DNA from: Aureobasidium sp. EXF-3400
Taxonomy: Eukaryota > Ascomycota > Dothideomycetes > Dothideales > Saccotheciaceae
Length of the DNA: 20,279 bases
Assembly: GCA_024195585.1 (NCBI GenBank)
Contig: SWBL01000563.1
Coordinates: forward strand, 1-20,279
Direction: 5' to 3'
The notes below the pieces were generated by a model, which saw only the letters and a list, made by a program, of their open reading frames with translations, ran no database searches and was not told the origin of the DNA. This document shows, piece after piece, positions 1 to 9,520 of this stretch. A program made the translations under genes and the position numbers. Each line of letters starts with the position of its first letter. Positions within the stretch are counted from its first letter, which is position 1.

Positions 1-3000
1 ACGAGAAAGCATCTGCTCACCCATACCAGTACCAATCTTGGTGGTGAAGTTGAGAATGGAGCCGAAACCCAAATCACGACCCTTACCACACTGGTAGTAC
101 TCGCAGTGCTTAATTCTGCCACCACGGAGCTGAGCAGTCATACCGGCGTAAATATCCTCGTTCAGATGGAGACCCTTCTGAGCCTTGGACACACCACCAC
201 GAGTAGTCATGAAGATACCGTTAAGGAAATCGGGGTGACCATAATGGAGCTTACCACCAATCTCGGCGAGAGTACGAGCGAAGAGAGTACCAAATGTCTG
301 TTCCTTTCCGGCGGCGACGTCACCAAGAATACCAATGTTCTCTGAGAAAATGTACTCGCGAGCACCGAGAATGGCAACAGGGTCGAACTTGGGAGTGGCC
401 AAACCAGGAGTGTAAGGAGAGACGTTGTCGGTGGTCATTTCTTCGAACTCGGCAAGGACAGAACGAATCTTCAGACATTCCTCCAGGTAGTTGTCCTGGT
501 TAGCGTCGATGAGTTGGATATACTCGCCACGATAGAAGATGATAGAGTGGTTCTGGTTGTCGGACTTGCCGTCACCAAGAATAGGGTTACCAGAGAGCAT
601 GATGCGGAACTTGGGCTTGCGAAGACCGTTCTCCATGATTTCGGAGTGACCGTCGATCAGAGCAGAGTAGAGGCGGGGGTCCTCACCTTCGTTGACTGGA
701 GGTTCCTCGTCAAGGTAGGCGATCTGGAGGTCAGGGTAGGCACGGAGCAGGAACTCGGCGTTTTCGCGCTCTTCCTTGGTGAACTTGGCGTAACGCTGCA
801 TGGAAACGCAAATCTTGAACTTGCGACGAGCCATGCGTTCCAATTCTCTCTCGAGCTTATCAGAGTTGCCACCGAACATCTGAACAACCTCGGGGTTCTC
901 GACACGGTACAGCAGCTTGATGGCACGGCTGTAGTTCATGAAACCAGAGATGGTACGGTAAAGGGTCTGAGAACGGAGCGATGCCCAGATACGAGTGCGG
1001 AGAGTGTACTCAGGAGCAGCAGACTTGAAACCAATGCAGTAGAAGGGAAGATCATCGATCTTGGCCTTAGCGGTGTCCTTCTCAGTCTTCTCGTATTCAC
1101 CATTGAATTGCGAAGTCTCGTCAGCCAGAATCTTGGTGTCCTTAACGAAGCAGTCCCACTCGTGAGGGTGAAGCTGCTTGAGGTACTCGAGCATAGTGAC
1201 ACGAGAGTAAGGGTCGTCCTCACGAATAATCTCACGGAGCGAGAGAAGAATCTTCTCACCGTAGTGAGGAATCATGACGGAGAAAGTAGGCATGTTGTCG
1301 ACAGGAACGGGCTCGGGGATAGGAGTGGACAGCGACTGGGCGAAGAAAGAGATACGGCGCTCGGCCTCACTCTGGCTGGGGAAGAATTCGGTCTTGAAGG
1401 AGTGGTCTTCCTGAGAAACGAAGAATGTAGGTGCTCTGAGAGTACGCTTGCCCTCTTGCTCCGAAGGAACCTGGTGGTACAGAAGCTTCTGAACATGGTC
1501 GATAGCGAGCAAGTGCTCACGGTACATCGAGATGATAATAGCGTTCCAGATCTGTGAGATCAGAACCTTGGGCTTGTACTTGATTTCCATGTCGGTGGTC
1601 GCAAGGACCTTGGAGTAGATACGCTTGGGCAGACGAGAGAAGATGTTTCTCCAAGGAGTCCAGATGGAGACACCAAGGTAGAAAGAGCGAGCGACCGAGT
1701 ACACAGTGTTCAAAATAATGTACCAGAGATAAGTATCCAAGAAGAACAGGACCAAATCAGTGATGTACATCAGAATGAGAGTGACCGTGGCCTGGTGGTA
1801 GCAAAGTACTGTGCCAACATATTGGATACCGATGCAGTGTCTGATCTTCAAAGTGGACAAGACACGAATTGGGTCACGCAGCGACAGAGTCAGGTAGAAG
1901 TAAGACTCTGCGAGCTTGGCACCAAAGACCATGATCCAAAGACCGTATGACATCCACATGGCATTACCCTTGAGCTGAGGCCAGCTGGCGGTGAATGTCT
2001 GACTAGCCACGTAGCGGCGAGACTTGCCAGTGAGGTAACTGCCGAAAAGACCGCCAAGGGGCATGACGGAGAAGAAGACGAAAGTGATCAGTGCAATCAG
2101 GAATTGCACGATACCAAGAGCCAACGCGATCTTGCCCGTCTGCTTCACACCAAAGATGTAGACAGCGGGTGCAACGTTAATGACAAGAACGACGATCAGG
2201 AAGAGAAGACGCTTGGTCAAGTGCTGAGCACCTGCCCACTTTCTTGGGACGTATGACCATTCAGCGAGCGTGGCGAGAACCATAATAACGGACGCGACAG
2301 TACCACCGAGAGCGACAGCCGAGAAGTGAGCAGAACCGTGGGGACCGTTGTTACGCTGCTGCTGGTAGTCCTTGGTGTAAAGGGTAGGCGAGTTGTAGGC
2401 AGTGTAGAACCAGTAAGCAGTAACGTGAATAACCCAAATACGGTTGAAGTTGACCAAGTTGTGGAACCACGATCTGGTCTCCTTGAAAGTCTTGAAGAAG
2501 CACTTCTTCCAGATAACATCCTGAAGTCTTTCGTAACGTTCAGCAGGAGGCAAGTCGACCAGACGCGACTTGTCCTCGAAAACAATACGCTCGATACCTT
2601 CAGGGTACCAGAAGAGCTGGTTCATGTCGTCGTAACCGATGATCTTGTTGTGATCACGCTCTCTGCGGACGTATTTGCCGTCGAAGATCTCATAACCCTG
2701 ATCTCTGCAGTAGTTGTACAAAGGGGTGATAACGTTGTTGAGGTAGGTGAATTCCTCAACGGGCTCGACCTTGTTCTGGCAAGCGGGAGAGTGGAAGTAG
2801 TCGTCGGCACACTTGAAGATGAAACACATCAATTCAGGCATGAAACGAACCTGGTTGGCTTCACCCCAGCAAAGAAGGTACAGAGCAATCTGTCTGACAC
2901 GGTCGTGCTGGGACATCTTGTTCATGCGCGACTTCCAGCGGTACTCAGCAGCCTCAAGACTGTTGTCGCCCTCAAGACTGGAAAGAGTAGCCTCCTCGTT

Positions 3001-3982
3001 CTCAGCTTGCTCTGCCGCCTTCTTGGCAGCCTTACGGGCCTTGCGTTTACGACGGTTCTCCTTTCCAAGGTTCATGTTGGCAAAACCGACAGCATCGTCG
3101 AGATCAAGGTGAGCAGCGAAATACCAGCGGCGGTAGTTGGCATTATCACCACCGATGTAATCGGCGTGAAGTGAGAGGAGGGCTTGGTTAGGCGACATAC
3201 GGGAAGCACGCGAGTCGAGCAGGGTCATGAAGTGGTCGAACATGTTTCTCATGCTGTCACGCTGGAAACCGAACTTGGCTGTCAGGTCGAGGAAAATGTC
3301 CTCAATTTCCTCCTTCGACAGGGGAATCTGAGCATCCGAGGTCCAGGCAGGGTAAGGCTCTCTCGAGCGCTGTCCAGCGGGAAGAGCGTTGGTGTAGTCC
3401 ATACCATAGACGGGGGTCGATGCACCAGATGAGCGGTTACCACCGTACGAGACCTGAGATGAAGGAGGACGGAAGCCGCCACGGCCGCCTTGCTCGCCAT
3501 TGTAGCTGTTGTAGCGCTCATCGCCACGACCATAGTAGTCCATCTCGGCAGCGCGAGCCATGTCAGATCTCATAGTGAAATCGCTGAAGGTCTCCGAATC
3601 TTCCTCGGAGGGGCCTCTGGGCTGACGAGGTGCCTGCTGGCCAGCGTGACCTTGATCGTAGTATTGATCATTGTAGTACTCGTCCTGGTAGCCGTTGTGG
3701 CCAGCATCGTAGTAGCCGTCCTGGCCAGGTTGACCTTGGTATGGGCCACCGTGTTCGCCTTGAGCGTAGTTACCAGTACTGGCCAAGCGAGTTAGCAATA
3801 TTCAGGGGCTCGGCAATTGCAACAACGACTTACCCTTCATCGTAGTAGCTGTCCTGTCCGTTGCCATACCCCTGGTTGTGGTCGTAGTAGGCCTGGTTCT
3901 GGTCGTCCTGGTAGTACCCATCATTGCCGTGGCCGTAGGCATCGTCGGTGTAATGGCCACCGCCCTGTTGAGGGTGCGCCAT
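1..3982 (-). CDS. FKS1: 1,3-beta-glucan synthase catalytic subunit (GT48), 3' end cut by window edge
   Basis: This plasma-membrane enzyme polymerises UDP-glucose into beta-1,3-glucan, the main wall glucan, under Rho1 control, and is the echinocandin target. The gene reads leftward: exon 1 is 3982-3834, the intron 3833-3779 (donor GTAAGT, branch GCTAAC, acceptor CCAG), and exon 2 runs open from 3778 to base 1, giving about 1309 residues of the usual 1900. Residues 1-120 are rich in Gly, Tyr, Asp and Gln with repeated YYD/YYQ blocks. The FKS1 domain lies near 320-430 ([20 protein letters not shown]), followed by membrane segments between about 490 and 760. The cytoplasmic GT48 region starts near 870 ([11 protein letters not shown]) and includes [20 protein letters not shown] and [20 protein letters not shown]. 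Hot spot 1 reads YLTLSLRDP (residues 678-686); Trp735 of the third hot spot is conserved. Hot spot 2 lies outside the window. The ATG at 3982 is the first that gives the typical N-terminus. Identity is near certain. Confidence 0.98.
3779..3833 (-). other. FKS1: FKS1 coding intron (55 nt)
   Basis: The donor GTAAGT follows GAT GAA GG. A GCTAAC branch site and a TTGGCCAG acceptor end it, and splicing keeps the frame (GG+T, Gly50). Unspliced, the frame shifts and breaks the N-terminus. Confidence 0.93.
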
Positions 3983-4006
3983 GCTGTAGTCAATTACGAG
4001 GAATTA

Positions 4007-4062
4007 CTGTAACAAGTCAGGAACTCATCCAGACTGGTAGCTTTGACTATTGTGATTCTCAC
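4007..4062 (-). other. Probable 5'UTR intron of FKS1 (56 nt)
   Basis: On the minus strand, 25 bases before the FKS1 ATG, there is a GTGAGA donor (4062), a CTGAC branch-like site and a TTGTTACAG acceptor (ending at 4007). Size and signals match the coding introns in this window. It lies wholly upstream of the start codon, so it is seen only by splice signals and needs transcript support. Confidence 0.55.
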
Positions 4063-4529
4063 CTCAAAGCAGTGACATTCGCCAATGAACGAGGGATGGG
4101 CTAATTGCGGGAATGTGGCCAAAAAGCCTGAGCGAAGCGTTTGTTGTTTGAGGTTGCAGCGAGTGTAATAGTCCGAAGAGAGGACTGATGCGGATGCAGC
4201 AACAGCTATGCCTGAGCGAAGGAGGCAATGTTGATATTTTCGGACCGGAGGTGGTGTAGGTCGAAAAGTAGATGCAGTTGTTGCCGTGAGAACGCGCGGC
4301 CGCAGACTCGGCAGCTTGTGTGGAGATGCAAGAAATAGACTTCTTGATCAGTCCGGGATTGCAGATGTCAAGCAACCTCTGTTCAATCCGACACCTTGGA
4401 TGAGGGTGACGGCGATGGAGGAAGGAAGGGAGACAGATGTGCAGCCGGGAGGAGAACACACAAAAGAGAACGAATGAGTGTTTGCACGAAGCAAAAAGAC
4501 GCTGGATCAGAAGGCGCGCGCACGAGGCA

Positions 4530-4547
4530 GGGGCGGGAAAGGGGGGG
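4530..4547 (+). other. G-quadruplex-type G tract upstream of FKS1
   Basis: The plus strand reads GGGGCGGGAAAGGGGGGG. This allows four runs of three or more G with loops of 1-3 bases. It lies about 550 bases upstream of the FKS1 start, on the template strand for FKS1. The fit to the consensus is visible; folding in the cell is inference. Confidence 0.5.
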
Positions 4548-5759
4548 CTTTCGGTTGATCGTAGTCTGCTGTTTCAACGGCTTGGAGGCGAAAGACCGCA
4601 CCAACGCGATTCGACAGACAACTGCCTAGGAGCACCAACAGAGCACCAAGATTCAAGAAAGCCCCAGCAAAATGCACCTAGCGGCCGGATCCCGGGCAGC
4701 GAACACCGCAGCAGGAACACAAGTCTCTCGTTGATCCAAAACAACGCTCAGACCACTTTACAATTTAGCTCCAGCATTCGCGGCAGGGCGAGTCGCGCTA
4801 TCACGCCCCAGCCAACTTTCATCTCGCGCCTCAGTCCCGCCCACTGGCCTCTCATTCGCTCATCGCTTCGCCCTCTAGCGCCTCTCTTCAAACATGCGTC
4901 CTGCCATTCCTGAGACTGACAGACTGCCTCTCTGAAATCTTTTCCGCGCCGGACCGTCAATCGTCGATTCTTGCTGGGGAACCGTGGTCCTTCTTGGCCA
5001 CTTCTTTTCACACCGTCTTGAGCAGGGCAGAAGCTCCGTCCATGACTTGACATCAACGCAAATCAGGCTTGACGATCACTGCTTTCAATCTCAATGCACC
5101 GAACCGCATTTCTTGCACAGCCCTGTGCTGCTTGCTCTTCTTATTTTGTGCCGCGCTCCGACTGACTGGATGGTCGATTTATTGGTGGCCGTCAGCAAAT
5201 AACAGACATTTTAACGCGATCGCCAGCACTACTTGGAGTGGACGAATTTCTGGATGGTTGCTAACTTGCCCAGTGCTATTTTCGGCTTTGTCATGTATGC
5301 GCCTCACACCTCATCCGTGTGCTTGTTGAACGGTTCGCTGCTCTCCGTGAAATGCTTGGGTGATGCTTTGACTGTGGCTTGCACCCTAAATCGTCATTCA
5401 AATTTCGTGATATGTTTGAATTATGAAGGCTCTGCTCAAGCAAATCGAATATATGGTCTGCATTCGGCTCATGATTTATTGACCACGAGCTATGTTCTGG
5501 CCGCGTGTTCACATGTAGTAAGATAGTCTACATACACGAGTACGGCATCTTTACCCTCGTATGCTATTTCTAGACGCATGCCACGACTTTTGAGCATACG
5601 ACAATTTTAACCACATATATCAAAATCCTTCCAGAAGGAGTCTGTGATATCAGAGGCAATGTTGCTCAAGGTCAAAGTCTCGGATAGAAGTGCCTAATGC
5701 CATGGCCTGTGTATTGATCTACCATTCGCAATCTCCTGCATCGTCGTCCTGAATTGTGA

Positions 5760-5811
5760 AACGCATCCCTACACATGACATACTCCTAAAAGTCATGTGT
5801 AGAGATGCGTT
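5760..5811. repeat. 20-bp inverted repeat with 12-base loop (hairpin)
   Basis: The left arm 5760-5779 (AACGCATCCCTACACATGAC) pairs with the right arm 5792-5811 (GTCATGTGTAGAGATGCGTT). Only one position is unmatched; in one of the two RNA strands it can form a G-U pair. The loop is 12 bases. No gene is adjacent, so it is not an obvious gene terminator. It could be a small-RNA precursor, a remnant of a small inverted-repeat element, or a protein-binding palindrome. Confidence 0.75.
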
Positions 5812-6949
5812 GAGTAGAGCCTAGACATCCACAGGCTGAAGTACGGAGTAGCAAAGCTTGAATAGATAGCATGGGTACGATCGATAAGACAACATGCGTG
5901 TGAGAGCAAACGTTGCATGGGTGCTGTTTGACTCCCAGCCACTCTGCAGGACTAGCTACGGAGATGTTACCTCTGGACATGTCTCCTCCTGCACCTCTGG
6001 GATATCTGTAGATCCCCATTAGTCGTGACGACATGGAACTGTTTGCGAGTACGGTGACATAAACGTTGAGAAGCTGTTCAAGATGATAAAGGCTGATGCC
6101 CTCGGAGGAACACAAGTTCTGTCATCGAAGACAGCATTTTTATTGAGAGAAGTCAACAGGGCAAAGGCGACTGTTTACGTTCTCGGCATCTTGTTGACCG
6201 GGCTAAAAGTGATACGCAGGCGCCGTTGAGGCACACGAAGCTTGGCCCGGCTGCTCGGAAGGAGATTTTACAGGAGACGTGGAAGCCGGAACAAGGAGGA
6301 CGCGGTCGAGTGAGTTGAGTGTTGTTGCGCCACCTATGCAGGCGTTTCGTTTGACGACCCCATACATTGCAGGCACGGTCGCTACATTAAAATTGCGGGC
6401 TTGAACGGCAGCACATATAACACAGAGGCAAGACCATCAGGCGAAGCAGCAGAAGCAATTGAAAGCTCTTGCACAGAAACAGCCAAGCTCTGGGCAGAGG
6501 GATTGGCAAAAGTGAGAAATGAAATAGGGCAGTCAATTCCATATTCCAGACAGTCGTGCGGACTCGTATCGTTGTGGCGAAGTAGCTCCTCGGGGAGATG
6601 ATGATCAGATGGGCCAGGAGGTGGGCTTGCGCGGCCAGTGCCAAACACGTTCTTCCTTATGTAAGGCGCTTGCCTGTTGCCACGGTCCGCAACCTCTCCC
6701 GGACAGCAACCTTTCTTGTTGTTTGCCTGCCTTTTTCCTTGTGCATCTTCTGGTATTTCGTGTCCTGTGACGATTTACCTGTTGTCGACTTTCGTTCACT
6801 CATTGCTCACAACTCTTCATCTCATTTAATCGCTCGCTCGAAGCTTTTTTCATTCCTGCGTTTCGCACCTTCCACCTAAGCCCCTGATCACCTACTAAAG
6901 GAGGCTATTTACACCGGTTCACGACTAAACAAGTATCCACATCATCATC

Positions 6950-8762
6950 ATGAAGGGCTTTGGCATTGCCACGGCCATCGCGGCCGCGAGCATGCTCGTC
7001 TCCAAGGTCGCTGCTGATGTCGACCCCATTGTCATCAAGGGATCCAAGTTCTTCTACAAGACCAATGGCACCCAGTTCTTCATGCGCGGTGTCGCATACC
7101 AGGAGGACGTCCAGAACACCACCGACTCTTCCTACACCGACCCCTTGGCCGATGAGTCTACTTGCGCACGTGATATTCCCTACCTTCAGGCTCTGCGCAC
7201 CAACACCATCCGTGTTTACGCCATTGATCCTACCAAGAACCACGATGCCTGCATGAACATGCTCGCAGATGCTGGCATCTACGTCGTGTCTGACCTTTCC
7301 GCCCCCGACCAATCCATCAACCGTAACGACCCTGCCTGGAACGACGACTTGTACCAGCGCTACATCTCCGTTGTCGATGCTCTTGCCAACTACACCAACA
7401 CTCTTGGTTTCTTCGCCGGAAACGAGGTTTCAAACTCCCAGAACACCACCAACGCCAGTGCTTTCGTTAAGGCTGCCGTTCGCGATACCAAGGCATACAT
7501 CAAGAATGCTGGTTACAGACAGCTTGGTGTTGGTTACGCTACATCTGACGACTCGACCATTCGTGTTGACATGGCCGACTACTTCGACTGCAGCTCCGAC
7601 ACCGCCCTCAACATCGACTTCTGGGGATACAACGTCTACTCTTGGTGTGATCCTTCCAACTACCAAGAGTCTGGTTACGCAGCTCGCACTCAGGAGTTCT
7701 CCACCTACAGCGTTCCCGTTTTCTTCGCGTTCGTCCCCCACCACCAAAACTTGACATGACCCACAACTAACATTGATATAGCGAGTACGGTTGCAACACC
7801 CACCGCCCGAGAACTTGGGGTGAAGTGAGTGCCCTGTACGGTGACAACATGACTGAGGTTTGGTCTGGTGGTATCGTCTACATGTACTTCGAGACCTCAA
7901 ACGAGTACGGTCTTGTTTCGATCGTCAACGACGTTGTTTCGACCCTGGCCGATTACTCGAACCTGAAGTCGGCTATGGCAACTGTCTCCCCCAGTGGTGT
8001 TAACAGCGCCTCATACTCGCCCACCAACACTATCGCCTCTTGCCCAGCCATTGGTACTGCCTGGGCTGCTAAGGCCAGCCCTCTCCCGCCAAGCCCCAAC
8101 AGGTCCGTGCACCCGCCTTGCAGCGTCGCATACCAACATCAGCTGACACGTGATATAGGGAACTCTGCCAGTGCATGTTCAACTCTCTGAGCTGTACCGT
8201 CAAGTCCAACGTTGATGAAGAGGCTTATGGCTCGATGTTCGGCTACGTCTGTGGTGCTGACCCTAACGCCTGCGCCGGTATTGCACACGTGAGTCTCCAG
8301 CATCCACTTCCCGCAGAAACAACACTAACATTCTAACAGAACGCCACCACCGGCAACTACGGTGCTTACAGCATGTGCAACTCGACCGAGCAGCTTGGTT
8401 TCGTTCTTGACCAGTACTACTCTGCCCAGCCTTCCGCTCAGCGCGCCAGCGCTTGTGCCTTCAGTGGATCCGCCACTCTCAAGTCTGGATCCAAGCCTAC
8501 CGCCGGAGCTTGCTCTTCTCTCATGGCCCAAGCTGGAACTGCCGGGACAGGTCAAGTTACAGCCTCTCCTACCACTGGATCTGGTGCTGCTGCTACTGGC
8601 GGTTCTGGCAATTCTGGCTCCTCCTCCAAGTCTGGCTCTTCCTCTGGATCAAAGGGTGCTGCTGCAGGACTTTCTGTCCAGGCTGTCCAAGTCGGCCCTT
8701 ACACCCTTGGCCTCTCTGCTTTCATTGCCATCTTCTCTGGCGCTGCTGCCCTTCTTCTGTAA
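6950..8762 (+). CDS. GPI-anchored 1,3-beta-glucanosyltransferase (GH72, Gel/Gas family) with X8 domain
   Basis: The enzyme cuts a beta-1,3-glucan chain and transfers the new reducing end to another chain, lengthening wall glucan at the cell surface. Exons are 6950-7728, 7782-8102, 8159-8288 and 8340-8762, giving 550 residues. Introns have branch sites ACTAAC, GCTGAC and CTAAC. The signal peptide is about residues 1-22 and the GH72 domain about 23-325. The acid/base is Glu159 in FFAGNEVSN and the nucleophile Glu261 in FFAEYGCN, the spacing known for Aspergillus Gel1. A Cys-rich X8 (CBM43) module (about 367-460, [12 protein letters not shown]) places it in the GH72+ subfamily, like yeast Gas1 and Aspergillus Gel4. 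A Ser/Gly linker precedes a hydrophobic C-terminus ending ALLL, a GPI signal. A (CAT)4 run overlaps the ATG. Donors of introns 1 and 2 (GTTCGT, GTCCGT) are weak. Function is sure; which Gel paralogue is not. Confidence 0.97.
7729..7781 (+). other. Gel intron 1, splitting the codon before the catalytic nucleophile
   Basis: The donor is the unusual GTTCGT, the branch ACTAAC (7766-7771) and the acceptor ATATAG. Splicing joins GC and C into Ala260, directly before Glu261. If retained, the frame reads ten more codons to a TGA at 7757-7759, giving a 269-residue protein without the nucleophile or X8 domain. Confidence 0.92.
8103..8158 (+). other. Gel intron 2 (56 nt)
   Basis: The donor GTCCGT is weak; the branch is GCTGAC and the acceptor ATATAG. 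Splicing joins AG and G into an Arg codon just before the ELCQCM start of the X8 module. The third intron (8289-8339) has a strong GTGAGT donor. Confidence 0.9.
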
Positions 8763-8816
8763 ATGATCAAAAGCGAATTCATCATGCATTGCAGGTCTGT
8801 GGATTTGATGATTCAG

Positions 8817-8822
8817 AATAAA
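8817..8822 (+). terminator. AATAAA polyadenylation signal of the Gel gene
   Basis: A perfect AATAAA lies 55 bases after the Gel stop codon. It is the only canonical hexamer that I noted just behind a gene in this window. Confidence 0.6.
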
Positions 8823-9520
8823 GGCTCCGCCGCAGAATGTCGGTGGGACATATTGGATCGTTCTTAATGCGCTCTTCATGTTTCTAGTATTAGGGCGTGT
8901 ACGTCTGTTATTTCATATTTCAGTTTGTTTTACGCTAAGTAGGCCTTCGAATAATATGGCTCCATTTTCATTACTCAAGATTCGCTCCCAATCGTGTGCT
9001 AACAAGAAAACTTCTGACAATGGGCCTTGTCCAGCGGTGTTGTCATTTACATGAAGCTTCTTGTTCACTCCTGCTTTCCAACAGGTATGAATCTCCCTCT
9101 TGTCGTAAACCTTACGATTGACCAAACCATGACACTTTAGACATGCTTCTGCGATTTCTCCGTGGAAGCCACATTCTCTACGAAAGTATTGTGCATTTCT
9201 GTAGCTATACAATGACTGTCTTTAACACATAGAGAGATGGCATGTGGGTTACGCGATCTACAGACAATTCAGGGTCTAGTCAAATTGGTACGTAGGGAGG
9301 GATCGTTGATGCATTCCTCGCCATCTTGGCCCATCAAACTATAGGTATGTTTTTCATTCCTCGAGCTTAGCCATCGCGTGCACAATGTCTACCGCGCGGA
9401 TCGCTCTCTTCCTTTATCTCAGTCGTTCCTTTCAACTCGTTAACTGGTTGTAATACCACACTCGCTTTTTGCTGATACATTTTCCTATCTCGCTGTCCGC
9501 CCTTCAGAGGCAGACACAAG
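8823..9520. other. Intergenic: Gel 3' region and promoter of the PAN-protein gene
   Basis: The left part is the likely 3'UTR of the Gel gene. The last 150 bases before 9521 are pyrimidine-rich and read as a leader. On the minus strand a 99-codon open frame (9212-8913) crosses the middle; it is listed separately as a doubtful gene. No repeat, RNA gene or TATA box was recognised. Confidence 0.5.
8913..9212 (-). CDS. Doubtful small open frame, 99 residues, unrecognised
   Basis: The predicted product has no signal peptide or membrane segment. It is moderately Cys-rich, with C-x2-C-H (CLKCH) near residue 25 and a further Cys after HT in the middle. Its composition (many Glu, Lys, Asn and few low-complexity runs) looks more protein-like than the other intergenic open frames, and it would be convergent with the Gel gene. 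No family is recognised and no splice signals or leader support it. It may be chance. Confidence 0.15.
   Translation of the reverse strand: MYSYRNAQYFRRECGFHGEIAEACLKCHGLVNRKVYDKREIHTCWKAGVNKKLHVNDNTAGQGPLSEVFLLAHDWERILSNENGAILFEGLLSVKQTEI

Larger units (their letters stand above)
4063..6949. promoter_or_regulatory. 2.9 kb divergent intergenic region between FKS1 and the Gel gene
   Basis: No convincing coding region is visible; the open frames on both strands are short, overlap one another and lack family motifs. The half next to FKS1 (4063-5000) is GC-rich with C/G runs and a G-quadruplex-type tract at 4530-4547. The middle (5200-6200) is closer to even composition and holds a hairpin at 5760-5811. 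The 250 bases before the Gel start are strongly pyrimidine-rich, as in leaders of highly expressed fungal genes. The region must hold both promoters and both 5'UTRs. No clear TATA box was found near either gene. An uncharacterised non-coding RNA here cannot be excluded. Confidence 0.6.

Noticed and set aside
514..1557. 347-codon plus-strand open frame, and others such as 2326-3174, inside FKS1
   Set aside because: They lie antisense to the clearly homologous FKS1 frame and arise from its codon bias. Their products are Val/Leu/Glu-rich with no family motif.
4437..4913. 158-codon plus-strand open frame upstream of FKS1
   Set aside because: It sits in a GC-rich promoter-like block, overlaps open frames on both strands and has a low-complexity basic product.
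5760..5811. CRISPR repeat or rho-independent terminator reading of the hairpin
   Set aside because: There is only one copy, no spacer array, no T-run after the stem and the DNA is fungal.
6950..7759. Gel gene as a 269-codon frame
   Set aside because: It would lack the nucleophile. Removing the 53-nt intron restores FFAEYGCN and the rest of the GH72 and X8 domains.
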